From assembly GCA_002423465.1 (NCBI GenBank), contig DIWG01000065.1, forward strand, positions 1 through 51,041: a stretch of 51,041 bases of DNA, in the 5' to 3' direction. The notes below the pieces were generated by a model. It was not told the origin of the DNA, made no database searches, and worked only from the letters and a program-made list of their open reading frames with translations. The DNA is from Syntrophaceae bacterium UBA6112. Its GTDB lineage: Bacteria; Desulfobacterota; Syntrophia; Syntrophales; UBA5619. The position numbers and the translations under genes were made by a program. Shown here one piece after another: positions 8,464-16,658 of this stretch (within the stretch, counting starts at the first letter, position 1; every line of letters starts with the position of its first letter).

Positions 8464-8509
8464 AAGAAGGGAGCGGGGCGGCGACAACTCCGTCCCACTC
8501 CCTTCTTTA
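8464..8509. terminator. Bidirectional terminator between the TRAP operon and nrdJ
   Basis: AAGAAGGGAG (8464-8473) pairs with CTCCCTTCTT (8498-8507), with a GC-rich inner region (cggggcgg/ccgtccc) strengthening the stem. It lies between two converging genes and can serve both. Confidence 0.7.
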
Positions 8510-8593
8510 AAAGGTTCATTCGGTTTATTCGTATTTCGCCGTCCGCATGGTAAGGGTAAGAGCCGTTTATAATCAACACGTTCTTCACGGCAC

Positions 8594-10804
8594 TTAGACG
8601 CACTCGCTGAACCCGCAGGAGTGGCAGACGGAACAGCCCCCTTCATGCTCGACCTTGCCGCCGCATTCGCGGCATGCCCCCTTGAACAGCGATTTCTTTT
8701 CCATCTTCTCCCCGTGGCCCGTGGAAGACATATGGTTCTGAATGGCTTTGGCCACCGCATCGGCGCAGGAAAGGACCTTTTTTTCACCGAAACCGGCGGG
8801 CGAATGGCAGGAGATGTCCAAGAGCTGCTTGACGACTTGTTTCGGCTGAACGCCGCTCCGCCAGGCCAGGGAAACCATCCGGCCGATCGCCTCGCTCTGC
8901 GAAGCGGCACAGCCGCCCGCTTTTCCCATGGTCGTAAAAAGTTCGAAGAGCCCTTCTTCATCTTCATTGATGGTCACATACAGAGGCCCGCAACCGGTCT
9001 GCATTCGGTACGTCCAGCCTTTCAGGGTCATGGGACGATCGCGAACCGGCTTTTTCTCTGCCGCCTCCGATTCCTGCGGTGTTTGGGCGGTAGACAGAAC
9101 CTGATGTTCTCTGGATCCGTCCCGGTAGATCGTAACGCCTTTGCAGTCCAATTGATAGGCCAGTTCGTATACCTTCCTGACCTCTTCAATCGTCGCGGTT
9201 TTGGGAAAATTCACCGTCTTGCTGACGGCGTTGTCCGTGTTCTTCTGAAATGCCGCCTGCATCCGGATATGATCCTCCGGCGTGATGTCATGGGCCGTAA
9301 CGAATAACGCACGAAGATCGGCGGGAATCTCCTGGATCCCCTGAATCGTGCCGTGCTCCGCGATCTTCTCCATGAGGGCTTCGGAATAGACGCCCCGTTC
9401 CTTGGCCATCTTTTCGAACAGGGGGTGGACTTCGACCAGGATGTTGTTGTCCAGAACCTGTCGCACGAAGGAGACGGCAAAAATCGGTTCGATCCCGGAT
9501 GAGGTGTTCGCAATGATCGAGATCGTTCCGGTCGGGGCAATGGTGGTCACGGTCGCATTGCGGATCGACGGTTTCCCCTGCCGGGCAAAAAGGGAGCCTG
9601 CGAAATTGGGGAATGCGCCCCTCTCGACGGCCAAAAGCTCGGAAGCTGCATGCCCCTCGTCATTGATAAATGCCATCACCTTTTCACCCAACGCGACGGC
9701 ATTCTCGGAGCTGTAAGGGATCCCCAAAGCGACGAGCATATCGGCCCACCCCATGACGCCCAGGCCGATCTTCCGGTTGGCATAGGTCATCTGGGCGATC
9801 TGCGGCAGCGGATAGCGGTTGAGCTCGATCACGTTGTCCAGAAAATGAACGGCCAGGTGCACGACCTCTTTCAGCCGCGGCCAGTCGACTTGCCCATCCT
9901 TCACCATCAACCCCAGGTTGATGGATCCCAGGTTGCAGGATTCATAGGGGAGCAGCGGCTGCTCGCCGCAGGGATTGGTCGATTCGATCGTGCCGATATG
10001 CGGGGTGGGGTTGTCCCGATTCATCCGATCGAGAAAAATAATCCCCGGTTCTCCATTTTCCCAGGCATGCCGGACAATCAGGTCAAAAACATCACCGGCC
10101 TTTAAGGTTCCAGCCATTTTACGATCCCGGGGATTGATCAACGGATAGGATTCATCCTGTTCCAATGCCTTCATGAAGTTTTCGGTCAAACCTACGGAAA
10201 TGTTGAAATTGTTCAATTGTTTCCGATCGGATTTGCAGCGGATGAATTCCAGGACATCCGGATGATCCACCCGCAGGATCCCCATGTTGGCGCCTCGCCT
10301 CGTACCGCCCTGTTTGACCGTCTCCGTAGCGATGTCGAAGACCCGCATGAAGGAGATGGGTCCGCTGGAAATGCCTGTCGTGGACTGGACAACGTCATTC
10401 TTGGGGCGGAGGTCGGAAAAGGAGAAGCCCGTGCCGCCGCCGGACTTGTGAATCAGGGCCGTATGCTTGACCGCATCGAAGATCTCATCCATCGAGTCCC
10501 CGACGGGCAGCACAAAACAGGCCGACAACTGGCCCAATTCGCGGCCGGCATTCATCAGCGTGGGGGAATTCGGAAGAAACTCAAGTGCGGCCATGGCATT
10601 GTAAAAACGGTCCGCCAAGGTCGATGTATCGTCATCCTTTTTGAATTTTTGATCGGCATAGGCAATCGCCGCCGCAACACGCCGGAACATATCCGCGGCG
10701 GTCTCCATGACACGGCCGTCTGAGTCCTTGCGCAAATAGCGCCTCTCCAAGACCGTTGTGGCGTTTTTGGATAATTGCGGAACGATGGATGGGTGAACGT
10801 CCAT
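8594..10804 (-). CDS. nrdJ: Vitamin B12-dependent (class II) ribonucleoside-diphosphate reductase
   Basis: A 736-residue adenosylcobalamin-dependent ribonucleotide reductase, which makes deoxynucleotides without oxygen. Class II motifs are visible: the N-terminal 'NSPTLMNAG' and 'LSACFVLP' cysteine region, 'KSGGGTGFSFSDLRP', the radical-site block 'NPCGEQPLLPYESCNLGSINL' with its catalytic Cys and Glu, and 'APTGTISIIANTSSGIEP'. The C-terminus has a zinc-ribbon-like set of cysteines (CRECGG...CSVCHSCGFSEC) that delivers reducing power. Ribosome site AAGGAG precedes the ATG. Two NrdR boxes lie upstream, so expression is probably set by NrdR according to nucleotide levels. Length is near the family norm. 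Confidence 0.95.
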   Translation of the reverse strand: MDVHPSIVPQLSKNATTVLERRYLRKDSDGRVMETAADMFRRVAAAIAYADQKFKKDDDTSTLADRFYNAMAALEFLPNSPTLMNAGRELGQLSACFVLPVGDSMDEIFDAVKHTALIHKSGGGTGFSFSDLRPKNDVVQSTTGISSGPISFMRVFDIATETVKQGGTRRGANMGILRVDHPDVLEFIRCKSDRKQLNNFNISVGLTENFMKALEQDESYPLINPRDRKMAGTLKAGDVFDLIVRHAWENGEPGIIFLDRMNRDNPTPHIGTIESTNPCGEQPLLPYESCNLGSINLGLMVKDGQVDWPRLKEVVHLAVHFLDNVIELNRYPLPQIAQMTYANRKIGLGVMGWADMLVALGIPYSSENAVALGEKVMAFINDEGHAASELLAVERGAFPNFAGSLFARQGKPSIRNATVTTIAPTGTISIIANTSSGIEPIFAVSFVRQVLDNNILVEVHPLFEKMAKERGVYSEALMEKIAEHGTIQGIQEIPADLRALFVTAHDITPEDHIRMQAAFQKNTDNAVSKTVNFPKTATIEEVRKVYELAYQLDCKGVTIYRDGSREHQVLSTAQTPQESEAAEKKPVRDRPMTLKGWTYRMQTGCGPLYVTINEDEEGLFELFTTMGKAGGCAASQSEAIGRMVSLAWRSGVQPKQVVKQLLDISCHSPAGFGEKKVLSCADAVAKAIQNHMSSTGHGEKMEKKSLFKGACRECGGKVEHEGGCSVCHSCGFSECV

Positions 10805-10863
10805 GATGCTATCTCCTTATGATGAAGTCGTGTCCGGCATGAAGCCATACAATTTTACAAGAA

Positions 10864-10879
10864 ACACAATATATTGTAT
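10864..10879. promoter_or_regulatory. NrdR box 1 upstream of nrdJ
   Basis: ACACAATATATTGTAT fits the 16-bp palindromic NrdR box (consensus roughly ACACWATATWTWGTGT). It starts 60 bp before the nrdJ start codon. NrdR represses ribonucleotide reductase genes. Confidence 0.75.
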
Positions 10880-10894
10880 GGGGTGTTTGTATAA

Positions 10895-10910
10895 CCACAA
10901 TATCTATATG
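10895..10910. promoter_or_regulatory. NrdR box 2 upstream of nrdJ
   Basis: The CACAATAT core (10896-10903) repeats that of box 1 exactly 31 bp away, three DNA turns, the spacing normally found between paired NrdR boxes. The distal half (CTATAT) is more degenerate. Confidence 0.65.
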
Positions 10911-10975
10911 GCGTCAACCGGAATTTTATCCCTGAGTAAAGGAAATTTATTAATCCATCCGGCCGGCCCCATCTT

Positions 10976-11833
10976 TCAGTCCTGCCGGAGGATTTTGAGG
11001 ATCTCCGGACCGAAGCGGTTCAGGTTATCCGCCGAGAGGAGTTCGGGCCCGGTCATAATCTGAAGGGATGCGGCTTCCAGACGCGCGAGGGCAACGAGCT
11101 GCGGATCAGGCAGGAGCATGAAGCAGGCGCGGTTGATTTCTTTCGCCTTCTCGAAGCGCCAGCGGTACAGCAACCGGAGCCGCTCCTTCTGCCGGGAGGA
11201 CATCTGCCCGTAGCCGGGGAGTTTCCTGTGGCCCAGCCGGTCGAGGGTCTTCGGCCGCCAGGCGACCGCGGTCAACCCGACGAAGTGGTGCTTCGCCTCC
11301 TTTTCCAGGCCCTTTTCACGCAGATCCGCGTCCAGCTTCCGGTAGAGATCGTGCAGATGGGCCGTATCGAGGGCGGCGTAGTCCAACTGCCCTTCGGATA
11401 GAGGCCGGATATCCCAGCGGGAGCGCTGCATTTTCTTCTCCAGGGTGACACCGAGAAGGGTCTCGAGAAGCGTCGAAAGGGCAAGCTGCCTGAAACCCAG
11501 GAGAGACGCGGCACGGTGGGTATCGAAGATGTTCCGGAAGACGAAATCATAGTCCCGCTTCAGGATCCGGATGTCGTTGTCGCCGGCATGGAAGATCTTG
11601 AGGACGTCCGGGTCGATCAGAACATCGCCGAGAAAGGAGAGATCGAGACCGGCCAGCGGATCGATCAGCCAGGTCTTTTCTCCGGTCTGGACCTGGAGGA
11701 GGCAGAGCTTCTCCCGGAAGAAGCGAAAGGAGTCATACTCCGTATCGAGAGCGATCTCCGGCGCGGAGCGGATCGGTTTTTCCGCCTTCGCCAGTTTTGC
11801 GGGCGTGTTGACAAACGTCCAAGTTTTTTTCAT
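10976..11833 (-). CDS. rnd: Ribonuclease D (3'-5' exonuclease)
   Basis: A 285-residue DEDD-type exoribonuclease. Exo motif I is ALDTEYDSF (Asp and Glu), motif II lies in 'HAGDNDIRILKRDY', and motif III is the 'YAALDTAHLHDLY' region with its Tyr and Asp. A short HRDC-like helical domain follows (about residues 200-285, 'QKERLRLLYRWRFEKAKEINRACFMLLPDPQLVALARL'). It is shorter than the E. coli enzyme (about 375 residues), with a single rather than tandem HRDC-like region. RNase D trims the 3' ends of tRNA and other small RNAs. It lies upstream of nrdJ on the same strand with a 171-bp gap holding the NrdR boxes. Confidence 0.85.
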   Translation of the reverse strand: MKKTWTFVNTPAKLAKAEKPIRSAPEIALDTEYDSFRFFREKLCLLQVQTGEKTWLIDPLAGLDLSFLGDVLIDPDVLKIFHAGDNDIRILKRDYDFVFRNIFDTHRAASLLGFRQLALSTLLETLLGVTLEKKMQRSRWDIRPLSEGQLDYAALDTAHLHDLYRKLDADLREKGLEKEAKHHFVGLTAVAWRPKTLDRLGHRKLPGYGQMSSRQKERLRLLYRWRFEKAKEINRACFMLLPDPQLVALARLEAASLQIMTGPELLSADNLNRFGPEILKILRQD

Positions 11834-11846
11834 GACAGTCCTATTT

Positions 11847-11883
11847 TTTCGCTCCGGTTCAGGTTCTTTCGCTCCGGTTCAGG
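11847..11883. repeat. Two-copy 20-bp tandem repeat
   Basis: TTTCGCTCCGGTTCAGG occurs at 11847-11863 and again at 11867-11883, a 20-bp period in the short gap between the ECF T-component gene and rnd. It could be a replication slippage product or a double protein-binding site. No function is known. Confidence 0.7.
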
Positions 11884-11901
11884 AGGCCCTTATCAGACTT
11901 T

Positions 11902-12696
11902 TCAGCGGATCGCCATCCTTAATGCAAAATTCACGAGAAAAAATGAGACCATAACGGCGAAAGCGCCCAAATCGCATCCGGAAAACAGCAGTTCCCGGAG
12001 TGTGGTCCTGGGACCACGCCGGTAACCGCGGGCCTCCATGGCGACGGCGAGTTCGTCGGCGCGGCGAAACGAGGAGAGGAGCAGCGGAACGGCAAGCGCC
12101 GCAACCGCGCGGGCCCGAAGGACAACGCTTCCCGTCGAAAAATCCGCCCCGCGCGCCATCTGTGCCATCCGCAGACGGTCGTATTCCTCCAGGAGCATCG
12201 GCATGAAACGGAGCGCCATCGCGATCATCACGGCAAGGTCCTGCGATGGAACGCCCACCCGCGAGAGCGGCCGGAAGAGACGTTCGATTCCTCCGACGAG
12301 GTCGGAGGGGGGCGTCGTCAACGTCAGAACGGCAGCAGCGAGAACGAGACCGGCGAACTGCCAGCTCACATAAATCCCCCGGAAGAGACCCTCCTGCGTG
12401 ATCCGGACCGGCAGCGGTGCGAGCGACAGAAGCGGACGCCCATCGGTGAAGAGGAGATGGACGAGGAAGATCATCGCCATGAAAACCGCCACGGGCCGGA
12501 GCGCGCCCAGGGCCTGGGAGGGCGTCATGCGGGCCGCGAGGATGACCGCAATGAGAAAAGCGCTGATCAGCAGGATCTCCGCCGGCGTCGCCCCAAAGAT
12601 GAGGATGCTGAGCGCGACCACGGAGAGGATTTTTACCCGCGGGTCGAGGTGGTGGATGATGGTTTCGCCCGGCAGGTACTGCCCCAGACGGATCAT
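11902..12696 (-). CDS. ECF transporter transmembrane component (EcfT/BioN family)
   Basis: A 264-residue T component of an energy-coupling factor importer. Five or so hydrophobic helices surround the cytoplasmic coupling segment with the two short Arg motifs of the family, visible as 'MAQMARGADF' and 'AVAMEARGYRRGPRTT' (ARG signatures). These docking helices transmit ATP hydrolysis to the S component. The start codon overlaps the stop of the ATPase gene by 4 bp. With BioY two genes upstream it forms a complete BioMNY-type biotin importer. Confidence 0.88.
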   Translation of the reverse strand: MIRLGQYLPGETIIHHLDPRVKILSVVALSILIFGATPAEILLISAFLIAVILAARMTPSQALGALRPVAVFMAMIFLVHLLFTDGRPLLSLAPLPVRITQEGLFRGIYVSWQFAGLVLAAAVLTLTTPPSDLVGGIERLFRPLSRVGVPSQDLAVMIAMALRFMPMLLEEYDRLRMAQMARGADFSTGSVVLRARAVAALAVPLLLSSFRRADELAVAMEARGYRRGPRTTLRELLFSGCDLGAFAVMVSFFLVNFALRMAIR

Positions 12697-13427
12697 GATC
12701 CGCCCTCTTGCGAAAACCCGTTCAGACCGACGGCAAGCAGCAGATCCGCCTTTTTGAACACCTCCGCCGGCGTTCCGCTCAGGAGCACCCGCCCCCGGTC
12801 CATCACCACAACCCGGTCCGCTCCTGCGATGTCCCGCATGTCGTGGGCAATGTGGATGATCGCCATCCCTTCCCCATTCAGCCGCCGGATGATCTCCAGG
12901 ACGCGCTGTTTCCCCGCCGGGTCGAGATAGGCCGTCGGTTCGTCGAAGGCGATATAGCGGGGGTCCATCGCCAGCACGCCGGCAATCGAGAGGAGGCGCT
13001 TCTCCCCGCCCGAGAGCGTGTGGGGGGCGCGTTTCTCAAAACCCGTCATCCCGACCATCGCCAGGCATTCATCCACGCGGCGCCGGATCTCCGCGGAGGG
13101 AAGCGCAAGGTTTCCCGGCCCGAAGGCGACGTCCTCCTCGACCGTCATCCCGACGATCTGGCTGTCCGGGTTTTGGAAGACCATCCCGACCCGCCGCCGA
13201 ATCTCCCGGACGGAGGCGCTGTCGGTCGTCATCATCCCGTCCACGCAGACCGTTCCGGCCGCCGGGAACAGGAGCGCATTCAGATGTTTGATGAGCGTGG
13301 TCTTCCCGCAGCCGTTCGGACCGATCAGCGCCGTGTGAGTGCGCTCTTCGATTTCGAGGTTGACCGCCTGAAGGCAGTCCGGCGCCCCGTCGTCGTAGCG
13401 GTAGACCAGATTTTCGACACGAATCAT
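12693..13427 (-). CDS. ECF transporter ATP-binding protein (EcfA/BioM family)
   Basis: A 244-residue ABC ATPase. Walker A is GPNGCGKTT, the signature is LSGGEKR, Walker B is YIAFDEPTAYLD, with the switch His in 'IIHIAHDM'. The ATG at 13427 ('MIRVENLVYRYDDG') overlaps the bioY stop by 4 bp, and the stop overlaps the T-component start by 4 bp, so all three genes are translationally coupled. A single ATPase gene implies a homodimer, as in BioMNY systems. An open frame continues upstream of this start but overlaps bioY out of frame and is ignored. Confidence 0.92.
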   Translation of the reverse strand: MIRVENLVYRYDDGAPDCLQAVNLEIEERTHTALIGPNGCGKTTLIKHLNALLFPAAGTVCVDGMMTTDSASVREIRRRVGMVFQNPDSQIVGMTVEEDVAFGPGNLALPSAEIRRRVDECLAMVGMTGFEKRAPHTLSGGEKRLLSIAGVLAMDPRYIAFDEPTAYLDPAGKQRVLEIIRRLNGEGMAIIHIAHDMRDIAGADRVVVMDRGRVLLSGTPAEVFKKADLLLAVGLNGFSQEGGS

Positions 13428-13969
13428 AGCAGCTTCCCGCCGAGACGGTCCCGGAGTTTGAGCGCGATCCAGGCCGTGAGAAGGATCTTGATTCCGTCGC
13501 CCGGCAGGAAGGGAAGGACGCCGACGGCCAGCGCCTTCGCCGGGGACAGACGGGCGACCAGAGAGAGCTGGATAACCCCCAGCGTATAGAGAACCACGGT
13601 TCCCGCGATAAGCGAGAGGCATAACCAGGCAAAGCCGGGACGCGCCTTCAGCGCGGCGAGTTTCCCGATCACAAAGGCCGCGGCGATAAATCCGATCAGG
13701 TAGCCGCCCGTCGGCCCGAAGAGGACCCCGAGGCCCGCCTTGCCGCCGGCAAAGACCGGAAGACCGATGATCCCGAGAAGCAGATAAACCACCTGGCTGA
13801 GCGCTCCGAGACGCCCTCCCAGGAGCGTTCCGGCAAGGCCGAGAAACAGGGTTTGGAGGGTGATCGGCACCGGCGGGAGCGGGATGATGATGTAGGCCCC
13901 CACGGCGGTCAGCGCCCCGAAGAGGGATGCGTAAACCATGCCGCGGAGGGATGTTTGTTCCCGGTTCAT
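13424..13969 (-). CDS. bioY: Biotin ECF transporter substrate-binding protein BioY
   Basis: A 181-residue S component with six predicted helices. The BioY family pattern is clear: 'GALTAVGAYIIIPLPPVPITLQTLFLGLAG', 'LGGRLGALSQVVYLLLG', 'GLPVFAGGKAGLGVLFGPTGGYLIGF', and the C-terminal 'FLPGDGIKILLTAWIALKLR', in separate parts. It captures biotin and passes it inward with the ATPase and T component encoded directly downstream. No biotin synthesis genes are in the window, so the importer may supply biotin-dependent carboxylases. An AAGGG ribosome site precedes the ATG. Confidence 0.92.
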   Translation of the reverse strand: MNREQTSLRGMVYASLFGALTAVGAYIIIPLPPVPITLQTLFLGLAGTLLGGRLGALSQVVYLLLGIIGLPVFAGGKAGLGVLFGPTGGYLIGFIAAAFVIGKLAALKARPGFAWLCLSLIAGTVVLYTLGVIQLSLVARLSPAKALAVGVLPFLPGDGIKILLTAWIALKLRDRLGGKLL

Positions 13970-14033
13970 TTTTCCCTTTCAACCATCCCGTTGCCTCCGA
14001 CGCCTGCAAACATACTTCGCCCCATCTTGATTT

Positions 14034-14504
14034 TCAACCCTTTTCCCTTTGCTTCCGTTCCCGAAGCCGCTTTTCAATCCAGAGGCAGAACCGCATGAGC
14101 AGACCCTGGTGCTGTGAGGTGAAGGGGATCCCCAGGAGATTTCCAGAGATCTCGCTTCGCTGAAAGCAGTCCAGAATGATTGGCCGGTCGGCCGGACCGG
14201 TGCAATCAATCCGGTAACGGTAAATGGAGCCCAGATGATAGGAATAGGGGGGACGGCTCCGCTCGAACGCCTCGGCGCAGGCCTCATCCGCTGCGGGGAG
14301 GGTCCTCCCGATAAGCCCCGGGTCCCGCGATCCTTCCGCCGTCCGGTCCTTGCCGTGGAACGCGCATTCAAAATCGAAGAAGTCCCGACGGTATTGCTCG
14401 ACAAAATGCCGGTAGGCTCTCGGATCCGTCCGAAAATCCTTCTCGTCCAGGCCGGACGCCGCAATCTCCTCCTTGCCGGGCGGGACAGCCACCACACGCA
14501 TCAT
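14034..14504 (-). CDS. Hypothetical protein
   Basis: About 156 residues from the ATG at 14504, which has a GAGGGG ribosome site; 14501 is an adjacent alternative. An in-frame extension to 14645 lacks a ribosome site. The protein is soluble, rich in Arg, Phe and Asp/Glu, with an aromatic middle 'RPPYSYHLGSIYRYRIDC' and a basic C-terminus 'WIEKRLRERKQREKG'. I recognise no family. It precedes bioY by 64 bp on the same strand and may share its transcript. The neighbouring divergent promoter region lies between this gene and the lipoprotein at 14696. Confidence 0.6.
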   Translation of the reverse strand: MMRVVAVPPGKEEIAASGLDEKDFRTDPRAYRHFVEQYRRDFFDFECAFHGKDRTAEGSRDPGLIGRTLPAADEACAEAFERSRPPYSYHLGSIYRYRIDCTGPADRPIILDCFQRSEISGNLLGIPFTSQHQGLLMRFCLWIEKRLRERKQREKG

Positions 14505-14609
14505 CTTTTTCCCCTCACAGACACCTTTTTGACGGTTTATTCCGAAGCGACTTTCCTCCCGGCGGACAAATACCGGGAGGGTCTGCTTTAATATAATGCT
14601 GAAATTATC

Positions 14610-14636
14610 TTGACAAGTAAAAAAATGTAATTTAAT
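14610..14636 (+). promoter_or_regulatory. Candidate promoter of the Ala/Pro lipoprotein
   Basis: TTGACA (14610-14615) is followed by TTTAAT (14631-14636) at a short 15-bp spacing, or by TAATTA at 17 bp. The region is AT-rich and lies 60 bp before the start codon. TATAAT-like and TTGTCA sequences also read on the minus strand for the divergent gene. Confidence 0.4.
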
Positions 14637-14695
14637 TACGGCCACGTTTGAGGGAGACCCCTCAGTGCCATCATTTATAGAAAGGAGGTGCCCAA

Positions 14696-14899
14696 ATGAA
14701 GAAGGTATTTGCAGTCATTATTTCCCTGCTTTTTGTCGCGGCGTTATCCTTTGCAGTCGTCGGGTGCAAGAAAGCTGAAGAACAGAAACCCGCCGAGACT
14801 GCGGCTCCGGCTCCGGCTCCTGCGCCTGCTCCGGCCCCCGAGGCGACGCCTGCAGCACCGGCCGCTCCGGCCGCGCCTGCCGCGCCTGCAACGAAGTAA
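14696..14899 (+). CDS. Small Ala/Pro-rich lipoprotein
   Basis: A 67-residue protein: a short basic N-terminus (MKK), a hydrophobic stretch and a lipobox ending in VVGC at about residue 24, so it should be lipidated and membrane-anchored. The mature part begins with charged KKAEEQK, then consists of Ala-Pro repeats to the end. No folded domain is expected; it probably spans or fills the periplasm beside the peptidoglycan. An AAAGGAGG ribosome site, a promoter and a tight terminator 28 bp after the stop show it is a free-standing, probably well expressed gene. Confidence 0.8.
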   Translation: MKKVFAVIISLLFVAALSFAVVGCKKAEEQKPAETAAPAPAPAPAPAPEATPAAPAAPAAPAAPATK

Positions 14900-14926
14900 A
14901 AAAGGCGATCGTCACAAAGAAGCAAA

Positions 14927-14959
14927 CCGGCCGAACAGAGATGTTCGGCCGGTTTTTTT
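14927..14959 (+). terminator. Rho-independent terminator of the lipoprotein gene
   Basis: CCGGCCGAACA pairs with TGTTCGGCCGG (11 bp) around a GAGA loop, followed at once by seven T. A textbook intrinsic terminator. Confidence 0.92.
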
Positions 14960-14966
14960 ACAGGCG

Positions 14967-16364
14967 ATGGGAGCTGAAAAAAATCTGGACATCCCGCAAG
15001 AGAAGGTTTATGGGACGAAATATTATTTCACACATTACCATAAGTCATACGAGGCCGGAATGAGATTCGACATTGCCAAGAGCGGAAGCGGACTCGTTTA
15101 CGAGATCCGTCACATCGTAAATGTCGCCAACCGGTTAAAGCGGTCCGGCGTTGAGGTGATCTGGGAGAACATCGGCGATCCGGTCCAGAAGGGCGAGAAG
15201 GTCCCGGAATGGATGCGGAAGGTGCTCACCGACCTGCTGCGTAAAGACTGCACCTACGGCTATTCCCCGACGAAGGGGGCGGACGCGACCCGCGAGTTCC
15301 TCGCGGAAAAGGTCAACCGTCGCGGAAAGGCGCAGATCACGCCGGAAGATATCATTTTTTTCAACGGTTTGGGAGACGCAATCGCCCGTGCCTACAGTGC
15401 GATCCGCCTCGACGTGCGGATCATCATGCCGGAGCCGACCTACTCCACGCACCTCCTGGCGGAGGTCCACCACGCCTCCTTTCCGCCGAACACCTACCGG
15501 ATGAACCCATACTGCGACTGGTCTCCGGACATCAACGAGCTGGAACGGAAGGTGAAGAGCCACAAGGCGATCGTCGGCATCCTCGTGATCAACCCGGACA
15601 ACCCCACCGGTTTCGTCTATCCCGAGGAGGCGCTGGTCCGGATCGTCGACATCGCCCGCCGCTACGACCTCTTCCTGATCTTCGATGAGACCTACCACAA
15701 CATCGTCTTCAACGGGAAGAAGACGGTTCCACTGTCGGACATCATCGGCGAGGTTCCGGGGATTGCCATGAAGGGAATCTCCAAGGAGTTCCCCTGGCCC
15801 GGTTCCCGCTGCGGCTGGATGGAGATCTACAACGCGGACAAGGACGAGACCTTCGCCCGCTATATCGATGCGATCCTGACCCAGAAGATGTCGGAGGTCT
15901 GCTCGACGACGCTCCCGCAGATGGCGATCCCGAGGATCATGACTCACCCGCAGTATCAGCCCTACCTGCAGGAGAGGCTCCGCCACTATGAAAAGCTCTC
16001 CAACATCGCCTACGGGATCCTCAAGGACCTTCCCTATGTGATGGTAAACCGGACCTGCGGCGCATTCTACATGACGGTTGTCTTCAACGAGGCGGTCCTC
16101 AACAGCCGCCAGAGGCTTACGATACCGCAAGACGACGTCCGGGCCTACATTGAAGAACTGGCAGCAGAGCCGATCGAATTCGACAAGCGCTTCGTCTATT
16201 ACCTCCTGGGCGCCACGGGGATCTGCGTGATTCCGCTGACCTCTTTCTTCACCGACCTGCCCGGTTTCCGGATGACCCTCCTCGAACGGGACGAGGCCAA
16301 GTTCGAACATGTTGTCCGCACGATTGGCGAAAAGATTGTAGCGTACGTCGAATCGGCCCGGTAG
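14967..16364 (+). CDS. PLP-dependent aminotransferase, class I/II
   Basis: About 465 residues of fold-type I aminotransferase. Visible marks are 'YGYSPTKGADATREFLA', the 'NPDNPTGFVYPEEAL' substrate/PLP loop, 'LIFDETYHNIVF' (PLP Asp and Tyr) and the Schiff-base lysine in 'GISKEFPWPGSRCGW'. The C-terminal arginine region is 'LTSFFTDLPGFRMTLLERD'. The start is uncertain: ATG 14967 lies only 8 bases behind the T-run of a strong terminator and has no ribosome site, while an in-frame ATG at 15060 has GAGG five bases upstream. Length and divergence from AspC/AlaA-type enzymes leave the amino acid substrate open. Confidence 0.85.
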   Translation: MGAEKNLDIPQEKVYGTKYYFTHYHKSYEAGMRFDIAKSGSGLVYEIRHIVNVANRLKRSGVEVIWENIGDPVQKGEKVPEWMRKVLTDLLRKDCTYGYSPTKGADATREFLAEKVNRRGKAQITPEDIIFFNGLGDAIARAYSAIRLDVRIIMPEPTYSTHLLAEVHHASFPPNTYRMNPYCDWSPDINELERKVKSHKAIVGILVINPDNPTGFVYPEEALVRIVDIARRYDLFLIFDETYHNIVFNGKKTVPLSDIIGEVPGIAMKGISKEFPWPGSRCGWMEIYNADKDETFARYIDAILTQKMSEVCSTTLPQMAIPRIMTHPQYQPYLQERLRHYEKLSNIAYGILKDLPYVMVNRTCGAFYMTVVFNEAVLNSRQRLTIPQDDVRAYIEELAAEPIEFDKRFVYYLLGATGICVIPLTSFFTDLPGFRMTLLERDEAKFEHVVRTIGEKIVAYVESAR

Positions 16365-16381
16365 GATACCTTACGGTTTCT

Positions 16382-16597
16382 TTAGGAACCGCCATTCTTT
16401 TTATTGGCCTTTCTTTTCTTTTTCGCTTTTTTTGTCTGAGCTTTTGTTTCTGCCAATACCTGTCTTTTCAAGCCGTTAACATAGTCATCATCGGTCTTGT
16501 TTTTTTTCCTTCGCGTTTTTATCCAATGCCCGATCACAAAGCCGATCAGACAAGCGATTGATAGAAATACCCACGATTCTAAAGTATTCGGGAGCAT
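16382..16597 (-). CDS. Small membrane-anchored Lys-rich protein
   Basis: About 71 residues from the ATG at 16597, preceded by GGAGAAGGTG; an alternative ATG at 16621 adds eight residues but has a poorer ribosome site. One hydrophobic helix (WVFLSIACLIGFVIGHWI) is followed by a strongly basic cytoplasmic tail (many Lys/Arg, ending AKKKRKANKKNGG). I recognise no family; the shape suggests a single-pass membrane peptide that could touch nucleic acid or acidic lipids. It converges on the aminotransferase with an 18-bp gap. Confidence 0.55.
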   Translation of the reverse strand: MLPNTLESWVFLSIACLIGFVIGHWIKTRRKKNKTDDDYVNGLKRQVLAETKAQTKKAKKKRKANKKNGGS

Positions 16598-16658
16598 CAC
16601 CTTCTCCGTTTGATGGTTCATTCAACCGTTTGTGCATTTTGAAAAGCGCAAGCGGATC

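Noticed and set aside
10805..10975. Possible cobalamin riboswitch before nrdJ
   Set aside because: No B12-box-like sequence is seen; the gap is explained by two NrdR boxes and a short AT-rich leader.
14812..14890. Ala/Pro-coding repeats as a DNA repeat or CRISPR-like array
   Set aside because: The short gctccg/gcgcct units are codon repeats of the lipoprotein, with no spacers.
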